From: Crocosphaera chwakensis CCY0110
Lineage (GTDB): Bacteria > Cyanobacteriota > Cyanobacteriia > Cyanobacteriales > Microcystaceae
Direction of reading: 5' to 3'
Length of the DNA: 64,000 bases
Assembly (NCBI RefSeq): GCF_000169335.1
Contig: NZ_AAXW01000001.1
Location: 1 to 64,000, forward strand
Part shown: positions 25,037-34,887 of the stretch, piece after piece
Layout: each line of letters opens with the position of its first letter
Position numbering within the stretch: position 1 is the first letter of the stretch
Program-made: the position numbers and the translations under genes
The notes under the pieces: model-generated
The model's database searches: none
Seen by the model: only the letters and a program-made list of their open reading frames with translations
Told to the model about the DNA's origin: nothing

Positions 25037-26068
25037 TTAATCTTGAGCAAAAACGTAACGATATAAGTCTTTGGGATCAGGTTCGGGACTTTCTTCCGCA
25101 AATTTAACCGCGTCATCAACCTTTGCTTGAACCTGTTGCTTAATTTCGTCTAACTCGTTTTGATTGACTAAGTTATGCTCAATTAAATAGGCTTCTAATC
25201 GTTGAATGGGATCTTTACTGCCCCAAAACTGTTTTTCATCAGGCGATCGCAGTTCATCGGGATCAGCTAAGGAATGACCTCGGAAACGATACGTTAACGC
25301 TTCGATCAAGGTAGGTCCTTCTCCTGCCCTAGCCCTGGCAACCGCTTCTTGGGCGACTTTTCTCACCGCTAAAACGTCCATCCCATCCACTTCTACTCCA
25401 ACCATATCAAAGACACTGGCTTTTTTGTAAATTTCGGGTTGAGAGGTGGCGCGGTTGTGAGCCATACCGATCGCCCATTTATTATTTTCTACCACATAAA
25501 TAATGGGTAATTTCCAGAGGGCGGCCATATTCAAACATTCAAAAAATTGACCATTATTACTCGCCCCATCACCAAAGAAACAGGCCGTCACTTGATCGGC
25601 GCTGTCATCTCCCATGGCTTCTCGGCGATACTTACTTTGAAAGGCTGCCCCTGTGGCCACTGGAATACCTTCTGCGACAAAAGCGTAACCCCCTAAAAGA
25701 CGATGTTGTTCTGAGAATAAGTGCATCGAGCCTCCCCGGCCTTTACTACAACCGGTCTGTTTCCCAAATAATTCGGCCATCACTTCACGGGGAGGAACAC
25801 CACAACTGAGGGCATGGACGTGATCCCGATAGGTACTCGCCACATAATCTTCATCAGGACGTAAGGCTTTAATAATACCAGTAGATACTGCTTCTTGCCC
25901 GTTGTAGAGATGGACAAAGCCAAACATTCGACCCCGATAATACATTTCCGCACACTTATCCTCGAATAAGCGTCCTAACGTCATATCTTCGTACAACATC
26001 AATCCTTCTTCTTTGCTGAGTTGAATTGACGCTGTATTAAATTCAGGTAAAGTACGTTCAGAAACCAT
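25037..26068 (-). CDS. pdhA: Pyruvate dehydrogenase E1 component, alpha subunit
   Basis: Part of the thiamine-diphosphate-dependent E1 that decarboxylates pyruvate and loads the lipoyl domain of E2 to make acetyl-CoA. Landmarks are YRGRMFGFVHLYNGQEAVS, STYRDHVHAL, KGRGGSMHLF, and the ThDP-binding GDGASNNGQFFECLNMA ending in VVENN (about residues 165-195), then YRFRGHSLADPD in the phosphorylation-loop region. Length 343 is typical for cyanobacteria and plastids. pdhB is not adjacent, as usual in cyanobacteria, where the complex genes are scattered. Confidence 0.96.
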   Translation of the reverse strand: MVSERTLPEFNTASIQLSKEEGLMLYEDMTLGRLFEDKCAEMYYRGRMFGFVHLYNGQEAVSTGIIKALRPDEDYVASTYRDHVHALSCGVPPREVMAELFGKQTGCSKGRGGSMHLFSEQHRLLGGYAFVAEGIPVATGAAFQSKYRREAMGDDSADQVTACFFGDGASNNGQFFECLNMAALWKLPIIYVVENNKWAIGMAHNRATSQPEIYKKASVFDMVGVEVDGMDVLAVRKVAQEAVARARAGEGPTLIEALTYRFRGHSLADPDELRSPDEKQFWGSKDPIQRLEAYLIEHNLVNQNELDEIKQQVQAKVDDAVKFAEESPEPDPKDLYRYVFAQD

Positions 26069-26422
26069 AACAATTCAAACAATAATTAAGAACAATTGAA
26101 CTAACTTTTAAAGCAGCAAACCAAGAATCAAAAATATCGCTACAATCGTATATCGAGGTAAGCTATCGTAATCGGTTTTAGGAAAAACTAATTTCCTCCT
26201 GTTCTAGTTTAAACTGAATAGGGACACTGAGGTTAGGTGGCCATGTTTACCATAAATAAAAAAAAACTTTTACTAAAATGAATCTTTAAGTTACAATTTT
26301 GCCAATCCTTTATTTTTGATCTAATAATCAAATACCCTAAATTCTATAGATGATTCTTTATCATCATTGTTGTTAATTATAAATATATAAAGTTAAGTCA
26401 CCCTGCTCTGAGGAAGTCACCC
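26069..26422. other. Divergent spacer between pdhA and ftn2
   Basis: 350 bases of AT-rich sequence with no gene. The ftn2 ribosome-binding site is in CTGAGGAAGTCACCC before its GTG start. No firm promoter boxes assigned. Confidence 0.4.
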
Positions 26423-28579
26423 GTGCGCATACCGCTAGACTACTACAGGATATTAGGAATTTTTCCCCAAGCAACAGATGAGCAAATTCGTCAAGCTCAT
26501 CGCGATCGCAGTGTTCAGTTACCCCGCCGAGAATATAGTAACCAAGCGATTCAAGCCCGCAGGCGGTTACTAGAGCAAGCTTATAGTGTTTTATCTAATC
26601 CTGCTCAAAAAGCCAAGTATGAAACTCAATTTTGGCAAGATCAAGCTTCTTATCAAGAGGAAGGGGAAAAGTCATCTTCATCAGGGACTGAAGTAATAGG
26701 GGAAACTTTTGTACCAACCACTTCAGAAATCGAGATTGAGCCAGGGCAACTTCCTGGTAGCCTTTTAATTCTCCATGAATTAGGAGAATATGAGCTAGCT
26801 ATTAAATATGGTGAAAGTTATCTTCAGACCCTACCTGCCTCTTCTCTTTCCTTAGATATTGATAATACAGCCACCAAGCAGCGTACCGACACAATCTTAA
26901 GCATTGCTTTAGCTTATTTAGAAATTAGCCGAGAACAGTGGCATCAAGCAGCCTATGAGCAAGCAGCTTTAGCAGGAGATCAAGGATTAACTCTACTCAA
27001 AAAAAATAACCTGTTTCCCTCCATACAAGCAGAAATTCAAGCAGAACTTTACAAATTGCGTCCTTATCGCATTTTAGAATTATTAGCAGCCCCTCTAAAA
27101 AACAAAATCTCCCGTCAAACAGGGATTGAGTTATTAAAATCGATGTTAGAAGAGCGTCAAGGGATCGATGGAAAGGGGGACGATCACTCAGGGTTAGGAA
27201 TTGATGATTTTTTACGATTTATTCAGCAAATTCGGACTTATTTAACAGCAGCCGAACAAAAAGATATTTTTATGAAAGAGGCTGAGCGCCCCTCCTCTGT
27301 GGCTGCTTATTTAGGGGTATACGCTCTAATTGCCAGAGGTTTTGCCCAAAAACAACCGTCCTTGATATTAGAAGCGAAAACGGTGTTGGAAGGTTTGGAA
27401 CCTCGCCAAGATGTATCTATCGAACAGTCCATTGTTGCCCTATTACTGGGGCAAACCCAAGTAGCAGCCCAAGCCTTAGAGCAATGCCAAGACCAACAAG
27501 CCTTAAACTTTATCCGAGAACAGTCCCAAGGCGCTCCGGATCTCTTGCCGGGTTTATGTCGTTATAGTGAACATTGGTTACAAGCAGAGGTTTTTGCCCA
27601 TTTTCGAGATTTGAAAGAAAAAACCGCTTCTTTAAAAGAATATTTTGCTGATCAAGGTGTTCAAACCTATCTCAATCAACTTCTCAGTCCCCCTCGTCCC
27701 AAACCCCAAATGGTGACGACCTCTGAAAAAACCAAATCTTCTCGGAGTCGTCTGCATAATCGTCGTTATCCTAGCTATCAACCCTTAGAACAAGGAAACG
27801 CTGCCTTAGATCCCATTAGCCTGCCAGTTCGTTCCCTATCTCCTGTAGATATTCGAGATGTGCGTCGTCGTAAACGCAAGCAATATTCTCCAAAACCTGA
27901 CCCTAAGCCGTTGACTCAAACGGTTTCCGAACAATCCCTAAGTTTAAAGCCGTCCGCAGTCCAAACCGTTCCTCTCACAGAGACGAACCCAGTTCGTCAC
28001 CCACGGCGTAGTTCAAAATTAAACCTAACCGTAGTTGCTATTTTTGGAGGAGTCGGATTAATGGCCTTGGGAATGACTTGGATATACAAAGCCAATTCTC
28101 CCTTATCAGCACTTGAAAAAGGACAATATTCCGTTGCTCTCCATCGACCCCTGATCGATATCCCGCCGGCTGATGCTCAAATGGTAACAGCTACCGGAAT
28201 GTTGACCTTAGAAGGAGCGCAGCAAGTAGTAGAAACCTGGTTATCCAGTAAATCTCAAGCTTTTGGTCAAGACCATAACCTTGAATCGTTGAATAAAATT
28301 TTGGCTGATCCCCTCCTATCTCGCTGGAAAAGACAGGCTCAACAATTACAACAAAATCAAAACTACTGGACTTATGAACACGACGTTAAAATAAATTCCT
28401 TTAAGCCCGATAGCAATAATCCTAATCAAGCAGTGGTCGATGCTAATGTTCAAGAAGTAGCTCAATACTATCAAAGAAATAGGGAAAGTCGGTCTTATAA
28501 CGATAATTTACGGGTTCGTTATGATTTAGTTCGTCAAGGCGATCGCTGGTTGATCCGAGAGATTAATGTCATACAATAA
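26423..28579 (+). CDS. ftn2: Cell division protein Ftn2/ZipN (ARC6 homologue)
   Basis: Anchors FtsZ to the membrane and organises the division ring; it is the cyanobacterial ancestor of chloroplast ARC6. The 718-residue protein begins with a J-like domain (PLDYYRILGIFPQATDEQIR; about residues 4-70) that lacks the HPD motif, consistent with a scaffold rather than an Hsp70 partner. A long helical region follows, then a basic, Pro-rich linker (about 430-530), one membrane helix (LTVVAIFGGVGLMALGMTWI, about 538-557) and a C-terminal ARC6-like IMS domain (LEGAQQVVETWLSSKSQAFG to the end). The start is GTG with GAGG upstream. It is a single gene, followed by rpsU. Confidence 0.92.
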   Translation: MRIPLDYYRILGIFPQATDEQIRQAHRDRSVQLPRREYSNQAIQARRRLLEQAYSVLSNPAQKAKYETQFWQDQASYQEEGEKSSSSGTEVIGETFVPTTSEIEIEPGQLPGSLLILHELGEYELAIKYGESYLQTLPASSLSLDIDNTATKQRTDTILSIALAYLEISREQWHQAAYEQAALAGDQGLTLLKKNNLFPSIQAEIQAELYKLRPYRILELLAAPLKNKISRQTGIELLKSMLEERQGIDGKGDDHSGLGIDDFLRFIQQIRTYLTAAEQKDIFMKEAERPSSVAAYLGVYALIARGFAQKQPSLILEAKTVLEGLEPRQDVSIEQSIVALLLGQTQVAAQALEQCQDQQALNFIREQSQGAPDLLPGLCRYSEHWLQAEVFAHFRDLKEKTASLKEYFADQGVQTYLNQLLSPPRPKPQMVTTSEKTKSSRSRLHNRRYPSYQPLEQGNAALDPISLPVRSLSPVDIRDVRRRKRKQYSPKPDPKPLTQTVSEQSLSLKPSAVQTVPLTETNPVRHPRRSSKLNLTVVAIFGGVGLMALGMTWIYKANSPLSALEKGQYSVALHRPLIDIPPADAQMVTATGMLTLEGAQQVVETWLSSKSQAFGQDHNLESLNKILADPLLSRWKRQAQQLQQNQNYWTYEHDVKINSFKPDSNNPNQAVVDANVQEVAQYYQRNRESRSYNDNLRVRYDLVRQGDRWLIREINVIQ

Positions 28580-28714
28580 TGATAAAATTAATAATAAGCT
28601 ATACTTAGTAAGTTGAGAAAATGTGCCTCAATAAGCTTTAATAAAAATAAAGTATGTTAGCCTTGTAGCTGACAATGATAAACCCACACAAAAAAGGAGG
28701 TGTAAAGTTAAATA

Positions 28715-28897
28715 ATGACCCAAGTAGTTGTTGGTCAAAACGAACCCATTGAATCTGCGTTACGTCGATTTAAACGACAGGTTGCTAAAGCTGGAATCTA
28801 TACAGACTATAAAAAGCACCAATTTTTTGAAACGCCACAGGAAAAACGCAAACGCAAAGAAGCAACTCGGCGAAGACAGCGATCGCGCCGACACTAA
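28715..28897 (+). CDS. rpsU: 30S ribosomal protein S21
   Basis: A 60-residue, very basic protein. MTQVVVGQNEPIESALRRFK is the S21 N-terminal helix and the C-terminus RRRQRSRRH is the arginine tail. S21 helps 16S rRNA pair with mRNA leaders near the anti-Shine-Dalgarno. Its own leader has a strong AAAGGAGGTG ribosome-binding site, notable among the mostly weak sites in this window. It is monocistronic with a clear terminator downstream. Confidence 0.95.
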   Translation: MTQVVVGQNEPIESALRRFKRQVAKAGIYTDYKKHQFFETPQEKRKRKEATRRRQRSRRH

Positions 28898-28976
28898 ATT
28901 TTAGCGGTTCTTTGCTAATAGCGATATGTGAATTCATATAATAATCCTTCATCCTAATCTCTAGGGAAGGTTAAAT

Positions 28977-29009
28977 AGCCCTAACCATAACAACAAAGTT
29001 AGGGCTTTT
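28977..29009 (+). terminator. Terminator of rpsU
   Basis: AGCCCTAAC pairs perfectly with GTTAGGGCT around a 12-base A-rich loop and is followed by TTT, about 80 bases after the rpsU stop. Confidence 0.75.
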
Positions 29010-29066
29010 GAATATGGTTTGATAACCTTATTCTGTAATAATGATAATTGTATTAGGTTTCGGGGT

Positions 29067-29083
29067 ATCCTATTTGATAGGAT
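29067..29083. promoter_or_regulatory. Small perfect palindrome upstream of the CheY-like gene
   Basis: ATCCTAT and ATAGGAT flank TTG, 45 bases before the start codon at 29129. It could be an operator or a leader hairpin. No known binding-site consensus matched. Confidence 0.3.
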
Positions 29084-29128
29084 CTTGATGATTGGTTGTC
29101 ACTAATGCTTATTTCTCAATGACTTCTT

Positions 29129-29497
29129 ATGACTACAATTTTATTAGCCGATGATAGCACTGCTCAACGTGAACTAATTGCTGGTTTACTGATAGATAAT
29201 GGTTTTTCCGTTACCACAGCCATAGATGGGGCTGAAGCTTTAGAAAAGTTAAAATCCCTTGCTCCGGATCTGATTATTCTCGATGTGGTTATGCCCAAAC
29301 TTAATGGTTATCAGACTTGTCGTAGTATTAAAAGTGATCCTAAAACAGAGCATATCCCTGTCATTCTTTGTTCAACTAAAAACACCCAAGTTGATAGTTA
29401 CTGGGGATTAAAACAAGGGGCTGATGCTTATATTATTAAGCCATTTCCCCATGAGGAATTACTTGGAACAGTTAAACAATTGTTAAGAAATTCCTAA
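29129..29497 (+). CDS. Single-domain response regulator (CheY/PilH-like)
   Basis: A 122-residue receiver domain without output domain. The acidic pocket is LADDS (D8, D9), the phospho-acceptor is in LIILDVVMPKLNG (D52), the switch Thr/Ser is in LCSTKN, and the conserved lysine is in IIKPF (K104). The form resembles PilH/TaxY-type regulators that steer type IV pilus movement in cyanobacteria, but no kinase or pilus gene is adjacent, so the partner is unknown. Its end lies one base from the end of the convergent SF1-like gene. Confidence 0.9.
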   Translation: MTTILLADDSTAQRELIAGLLIDNGFSVTTAIDGAEALEKLKSLAPDLIILDVVMPKLNGYQTCRSIKSDPKTEHIPVILCSTKNTQVDSYWGLKQGADAYIIKPFPHEELLGTVKQLLRNS

Positions 29498-29498
29498 A

Positions 29499-31673
29499 CT
29501 ATTTTTTATTATTCATGGTGAGTTCTATTTCTTGAGAACCATTAACTAAGGTTAATAAAGCCCCTGTTTGTTCTGTTCCTTTAACACTTAAATCACTGTG
29601 ACATAAAATAATTTTGTCTTCTACTCTCCCCAATAAATCCCTCAAAATGCGCTTTAAACGTGCTTGATCCGCTTCAAATTCATCTTCAGGGGTTAGGGTG
29701 TGTCCAGACCATTTTCGGAGGAATAAGGGGGCGCAAAATAGCACTGAAGCCCCACCTTTTTCCCATAAATTTGATGAGATATCTAGCCAAAATTGCCAAC
29801 GATGGTAAGTTCGTAAAGACCGATATTGGAAAATTGTTGCTAAGGTCACATAACTGGGTTTTTTTCCTAAGTAATACATAGGCCGAGGATTGGCTGTAAT
29901 AGTTCCCCGTTGTAATAATTGAATAAACTCTATTAAGGTTTCTTGCGGAGATTTAGGATTAGGATTGTATTGTCGTAAACGACGATCAATTTCCCAAAAA
30001 TGGCGAGTAGTTTCTGTTAACTCTCTTAGAGCAGATAATTGTTGATAGGATAATTGATAATTGACTTCTATTAGTTCTTGAATCGCTTTATCTAATACTA
30101 TCATCGGATTAGAAATTTGCTCTTGGGTTACTTGCTCTTTGGTGACTTTTATCCAATCAACAAGATGATTATAAGCTGCTGTTGCTTGATAACCAATTCT
30201 ATCCCAACGGGGATAAGTTTCAATGGGTAATAATTGAGGTGTTTTTAACTTAACTTCATAACAACTATCAGCAATTAAACCGGCTCTTACAGGATCAATC
30301 ATTGCTATTTTTTGCTCAGCATCATAACTCAATGTGGTGAGCATTTGAGCAATATCATCACCTCTGAAACAATCCCCTAAACATGGATAAACCAGTCCTA
30401 AAAGAGTCAATAAAGCTTTAACTAAAGGAAAACTGATTAAAGAACGTTGTTCATTTAATGGTTTAATGGGAATACTCGCAGCCGATAAGATTTCCATTAA
30501 TGTATAACGAGCAATTTCGTCTAATCCTGGGGCAATAATAGCAACATCTTCTGGGTTAATTTGTTTGTTTTTGATAGTTTCAACAATAAAATTAGCAGTA
30601 TTTCGTAATAGTTCAGCACGGGAAATCGTTTGGATGGAGGTAAAACAATCGGGTAAGGTTTCTACTGATAAAGGATTACTGGATAATTGTACGATTAAGT
30701 CACCATAATTACTCTGAATTCTGGGATAGTTTGATAATAGTTTGATCTCACAATGAGATGATAATTGATATAAATAGTCAGGATCTGCATTTAATCCTAA
30801 ACGAACTTGTCCATCAGGGTTGTAGGTAAAGACTCCAAAGGCATTATTATCTAAGAGAAACTGAAATAAATCTTTAGCAATAGCTGGATAATCATCCACA
30901 TCATCAGCAAAAACTCCCTGATAACGCGGGATTAAATGGCGTTGATAGTGGGGATTGGGTAATAAATATCGCCAATACAGAGTATAAATTAATCCATAAG
31001 TTAAAAAACCCCGTTTTAAACACCACTCTTGCCATTCCAAAAGAAAATCACCCCGTAATTGAGCAACAGTAGTCTCCTCTGTCTCTGAATTATTTAACTC
31101 TTCTAAAAAATACTCCCCTCTTTCTAAACCATGTTCTAGAATGTAGGGGATATGCTCAACCATGATCCCACTTGCACCTGCTAACTGTAATAAATCCAAA
31201 GTTTGACGAATAAAGCGAAACTCACTGTTTCGGGTTAATCTTGTTGGATATTGGTTTAAGTCGGATCTCTCATTGGTCGTACAAAAAAATCGCCATAACT
31301 GAGTGGCTAGGAATTGTTCCGTTTCGGGACGTAAGAGTAAGGGAAACTGTGCTTTTAGGGAAAGTTCCTCAAATAATAACGGCCAAAACAATTTGATCTC
31401 ATCTCTCATCCATCCCATCGGGGTTTTACAGTTAATGGGGTAACTACCATTAACGGCTAAAGACAGTCGATCAGCTAAATCACGGCGATTGTCATCATTA
31501 ACGGAAAAAATCAACACTGATGAAGCAAGATTTCGGGTTACTGATTGAACTGAGGATTTTATCTTATCTTTACGTTTGTTTTCAACCCAATCACAAAACT
31601 CTTTAACCAATTGGGTTGTTTTTCCGGTGCGGGTGGTTCCTTCAATCCACAGAGAGGTTCGCTTCACGGACAT
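29499..31673 (-). CDS. SF1 (UvrD/AddB-like) helicase-superfamily protein
   Basis: A 724-residue protein with an N-terminal Walker A, EGTTRTGKTTQL (about residues 11-22), and FADDVDDYP near 255, which sits where UvrD-type enzymes have motif II DEFQD. DVAIIAPGLDEIARYTL and FPLVKALLTLLGL match the fold of the AddB/RecB-like C-terminal RecA domain. The later helicase motifs are weak, so it may be a degenerate or regulatory relative rather than an active helicase. Homologues in cyanobacterial genomes are often listed only as recombinase family or hypothetical. No AddA/RecB partner is in the window. It is divergent from pcxA with a 100-base spacer. Confidence 0.65.
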   Translation of the reverse strand: MSVKRTSLWIEGTTRTGKTTQLVKEFCDWVENKRKDKIKSSVQSVTRNLASSVLIFSVNDDNRRDLADRLSLAVNGSYPINCKTPMGWMRDEIKLFWPLLFEELSLKAQFPLLLRPETEQFLATQLWRFFCTTNERSDLNQYPTRLTRNSEFRFIRQTLDLLQLAGASGIMVEHIPYILEHGLERGEYFLEELNNSETEETTVAQLRGDFLLEWQEWCLKRGFLTYGLIYTLYWRYLLPNPHYQRHLIPRYQGVFADDVDDYPAIAKDLFQFLLDNNAFGVFTYNPDGQVRLGLNADPDYLYQLSSHCEIKLLSNYPRIQSNYGDLIVQLSSNPLSVETLPDCFTSIQTISRAELLRNTANFIVETIKNKQINPEDVAIIAPGLDEIARYTLMEILSAASIPIKPLNEQRSLISFPLVKALLTLLGLVYPCLGDCFRGDDIAQMLTTLSYDAEQKIAMIDPVRAGLIADSCYEVKLKTPQLLPIETYPRWDRIGYQATAAYNHLVDWIKVTKEQVTQEQISNPMIVLDKAIQELIEVNYQLSYQQLSALRELTETTRHFWEIDRRLRQYNPNPKSPQETLIEFIQLLQRGTITANPRPMYYLGKKPSYVTLATIFQYRSLRTYHRWQFWLDISSNLWEKGGASVLFCAPLFLRKWSGHTLTPEDEFEADQARLKRILRDLLGRVEDKIILCHSDLSVKGTEQTGALLTLVNGSQEIELTMNNKK

Positions 31674-31774
31674 TCCTCAACTAAATGGGTTAACATACAA
31701 TTATTTTGCATTGGTTGATTCTAGTTTCTCTATCTATTTTATTTTTTCTTTGTTGCAGGTAAGTAGCAATTATT

Positions 31775-33141
31775 ATGAATTTTAGGTCCTTAATTAAAAA
31801 GACTTCTAACTGGTTAACAGCTACCCCAGAAAGATCCTTAGATAACGCTTATAAAGCAGCTTTAAAAATAAAGGAAATTGAAGACAACCATTTTGGCGGA
31901 AAAAAGGTGTCCAAGGAAAACGCTGACTATGGAGACAGTGTTATCTCTTATTTTAAAACAGAAGTAAATGGTTATTTACAAAAAATTAATATGGGATTAG
32001 GTGTCTTTAAAACCAGTCGCCTTTTCCTGAATATATCTAATATACAAGAATCTCCTCAAGGCCAGATAACGGAACGAGAATTACAAAGAAATACGACAAC
32101 TGCTGCTATTCTTTTGAGAAATTAGAGTTTATTGACCAAGTCGCCTCTAAATATCAATCCCGTGATAAGCAGGAAGTTTATGATGGTTCTTTGGTCTTGG
32201 CAAAAGAACCGTCACAGAACAAAGAAAAAGAGCAATTAGATAGTAAGTATCTTAATCAAATTAACCCAAAAATTCCTAATAATAGTAATCAGACTTATTC
32301 CTCTGAAGAAAATGATCGCCGTTTAGAATCTGCTTCTCAAAAAACAGGTGTTTTACCTCGATCTTTTATTAATACCCTCAACAAAATAAAACAAGAAATC
32401 GACCCGAAATCTGGGGAAAGTGAAGAACAAGTTCTTAATAAATATCGAAAATCTCGTTTAAGAACAGCTTTATCAATTAAGTTTATTTTGTTGTTGATAA
32501 TTGTTCCTTTATTAACTCATCAATTAACTAAAACTTTTCTATTAACCCCAATTATTAATCAATATTTCCATAATCACGAGGAAGTGGTTTTTATTAATAA
32601 GGATTTGGAAGAAGAAGCCTTTGAAGAGTTAAGTCATTATGAAGAAATTTTACGATTCCAGGGGTTAATTGGATTAAGAGAACCATTAACAGACGAAGAA
32701 GTTGAAGAAAAAGTACAAGAAAAAGCCCAAGAAATCACAGAAGCGTATCGCGGACAAGGAATTAATTCGATCGGCAATGTTTTTGCGGATTTATTTTCAG
32801 TCACTGCTTTTGCGATTGTAATTGTGAGTAGTCGCAAAGAAATTGAAGTTCTAAAATCTTTTTTGGATGAAATCTTATATGGTTTGAGTGATCCAGCTAA
32901 AGCTTTTTTGATTATTTTGTTTACTGATATGTTTGTGGGTTTCCACTCTCCTCATGGTTGGGAGGTAATTTTAGAAGGAGTTGCTCATCATTTTGGTTTA
33001 CCCGAAAATCAAGAATTTAACTTTCTCTTTATTGCTACTTTTCCAGTTATTTTAGATACAGTTCTCAAATATTGGATCTTCCGTTATCTTAATCGTATTT
33101 CTCCCTCTGCGGTGGCTACTTATAAGAATATGAATGAGTAA
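31775..33141 (+). pseudogene. pcxA: Proton extrusion protein PcxA (CemA/CotA family), frameshifted
   Basis: Inner-membrane protein needed for light-induced proton extrusion and pH balance. The first frame (31775-32125) gives 116 residues (MNFRSLIKKTSNWLTATPER to AAILLRN). The next frame is open without break from 32116 to 33141 and resumes as EKLEFIDQVASKYQSRDKQE, so the two parts join as AAIL-(L/F)-EKLEF if one base is restored in the CTTTT run at 32111-32115. The joined protein would be about 455 residues, normal for PcxA, with the CemA helices and the hallmark FVGFHSPHGWE near the C-terminus. Either a recent one-base loss or a sequence error; the second part could still start at TTG 32191. 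Confidence 0.85.
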
Positions 33142-33272
33142 GTTACAGTGTAGATTAAGTATGAGATGTCATAATAATATGAAACTCAGAACTCAATCAC
33201 TCTAGGAACCATCGCGCTATGGTAAAATCGCGGAAAATTTAATAAAGATTGACTCTTTCCCTACAGTTCCGA

Positions 33273-34097
33273 ATGATGACCCAAAAATCTTTAATCCAAC
33301 GTTTTGGCCTTTATTTACTATTAACTGTGATAGCAGTAGCCATGTTGTTTCCCCTATTGTGGTTACTCAGTACCGCCTTTAAATCTCCGACAGAAGATGT
33401 ATTTACCACTTGGTTTCCCACTCAACCAACCTGGGGAAATTTCCGTGTTGTTTGGCAAACCTATCCGTTTGGGCGATATTTAGGGAATAGTACCTTAATT
33501 GCTGTGCTAACTGTCGTTTTAAATCTATTATTCTGTTCTTTAGCTGCTTATCCTTTAGCAAGACTTGATTTTTGGGGACGAGATAGTATTTTTGCTGCGG
33601 TGATTGCTACGATTATGATTCCTTTTCAGATCGTGATGATCCCGTTATATATTCTTACAGTACAGTTGGGGTTACGAAATACTTATTTAGGGGTAATTTT
33701 TCCTAGTTTAGCCTCTGCTTTCGGCATTTTTCTCTTGCGTCAAGCCTTTCAAGGGGTTCCCAAAGAGTTAGAAGAAGCAGCAAGAATTGATGGTTGTTCA
33801 GAATTAGGGATCTGGTGGCATATTATGATACCTTCGATCCGTCCTGCGTTAGTTACTTTAGCAATTTTTGTCTTTATTGGTTCCTGGAGTGACTTCTTAT
33901 GGCCTCTGATTGTATTAGATCGTCCTGAATACTATACTCTGCCTTTAGGCGTGGCTAAACTGGCCAGTGCGTTAGATTTAGACTGGCGACTGATTGCTGC
34001 TGGATCAATTATTTCTATTGTTCCGGTTGTGCTTTTATTTGTGTTTTTACAACGCTATATTATCCCCACAGAAACTGGAAGCGGTGTTAAGGGTTAA
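33273..34097 (+). CDS. Sugar ABC transporter permease (MalG/UgpE/GgtD-like)
   Basis: A 274-residue inner-membrane permease with six helices. The EAA loop, which docks the ATPase, reads ELEEAARIDGCSELGIWWHI (about residues 175-195). It belongs to the CUT1 family that imports oligosaccharides, glycerol-phosphate or osmolytes. No matching binding protein or second permease is adjacent; the likely ATPase is the MalK-like gene at 42884. Because ggpS is nearby, uptake of glucosylglycerol or a related osmolyte is a reasonable guess but unproven. The start is set at ATG 33273; a TTG at 33249 is also in frame. Confidence 0.88.
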   Translation: MMTQKSLIQRFGLYLLLTVIAVAMLFPLLWLLSTAFKSPTEDVFTTWFPTQPTWGNFRVVWQTYPFGRYLGNSTLIAVLTVVLNLLFCSLAAYPLARLDFWGRDSIFAAVIATIMIPFQIVMIPLYILTVQLGLRNTYLGVIFPSLASAFGIFLLRQAFQGVPKELEEAARIDGCSELGIWWHIMIPSIRPALVTLAIFVFIGSWSDFLWPLIVLDRPEYYTLPLGVAKLASALDLDWRLIAAGSIISIVPVVLLFVFLQRYIIPTETGSGVKG

Positions 34098-34102
34098 TTT
34101 TT

Positions 34103-34136
34103 GCGCACCGCAAAGCGGATCTCTTCGAGATCGCAC
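34103..34136. repeat. REP-like element of two small hairpins
   Basis: CCGC-AAA-GCGG (34108-34118) is followed at once by GATCTC-TTC-GAGATC (34118-34132). The pair lies directly after the permease stop and may act as an mRNA 3' end. The form resembles dispersed cyanobacterial palindromic repeats, though no second copy was found here. Confidence 0.5.
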
Positions 34137-34341
34137 TAAATTATTATTCATCTTCATCATCTTCTAATATTTTTCAGGAAGTAATAATTATTGTTTATGA
34201 TACTTGTTTTCTTAACTAAAGTTAACATTTTGTCCATCATTTAGTTACTGAGAAATTTATGTCTTCTAAAGTCGTTTGTATCGATGTTTGCTAAAATTTT
34301 GATAGTATTAAGAATACTATTTTGTCTTCAACGTCAAATCT

Positions 34342-34863
34342 ATGCCTAGAACTCAACGTAATGATAATTTTATCGATAAAAGCTTTACTGTCATGGCAGA
34401 TATCATCCTCAAAATGCTGCCAGCTAACAAAAAAGCCAAAGAAGCTTTTGTCTATTATCGAGATGGTATGTCAGCCCAAGCAGACGGAGAATATGCTGAA
34501 GCCTTAGATAACTATTATGAAGCACTTAAGTTAGAAGAGGATGGTAACGATCGCAGTTATATTCTTTACAATATCGGCATTATTCACGCCAGCAACGGTG
34601 AACACGCCAAAGCACTCGACTATTATGAGCAAGCAGTAGACTTAAATCCACAAATGCCCTCAGCCTTAAATAATATTGCCGTCATTTATCATTATCAAGG
34701 GGAAAAAGCTAAATCTGAAGGGAATATCAACGAAGCAGAAGCCCTATTCGATAAAGCAGCCGAATATTGGAAACAGGCTATCCGTTTGGCTCCTAATAAC
34801 TACATTGAAGCCCAAAACTGGCTAAAAATTACAGGACGCTCAGAAATGGATGTCTTTTTCTAA
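34342..34863 (+). CDS. ycf3: Photosystem I assembly protein Ycf3
   Basis: A 173-residue protein with three tetratricopeptide repeats: AKEAFVYYRDGMSAQADGEY, DRSYILYNIGIIHASNGEHA, and MPSALNNIAVIYHYQGEKA. It is a thylakoid-associated chaperone that helps join PsaA/PsaB in photosystem I assembly. The start MPRTQRNDNFIDKSFTVMAD is the family standard. The end GRSEMDVFF is also typical. gatC follows 24 bases later in the same direction, so the two are probably cotranscribed. Confidence 0.96.
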   Translation: MPRTQRNDNFIDKSFTVMADIILKMLPANKKAKEAFVYYRDGMSAQADGEYAEALDNYYEALKLEEDGNDRSYILYNIGIIHASNGEHAKALDYYEQAVDLNPQMPSALNNIAVIYHYQGEKAKSEGNINEAEALFDKAAEYWKQAIRLAPNNYIEAQNWLKITGRSEMDVFF

Positions 34864-34887
34864 ATCCCATTACAGGAACCTTTATTT

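Noticed and set aside
34322..34507. 61-codon frame overlapping the start of ycf3
   Set aside because: Out-of-frame shadow of ycf3.
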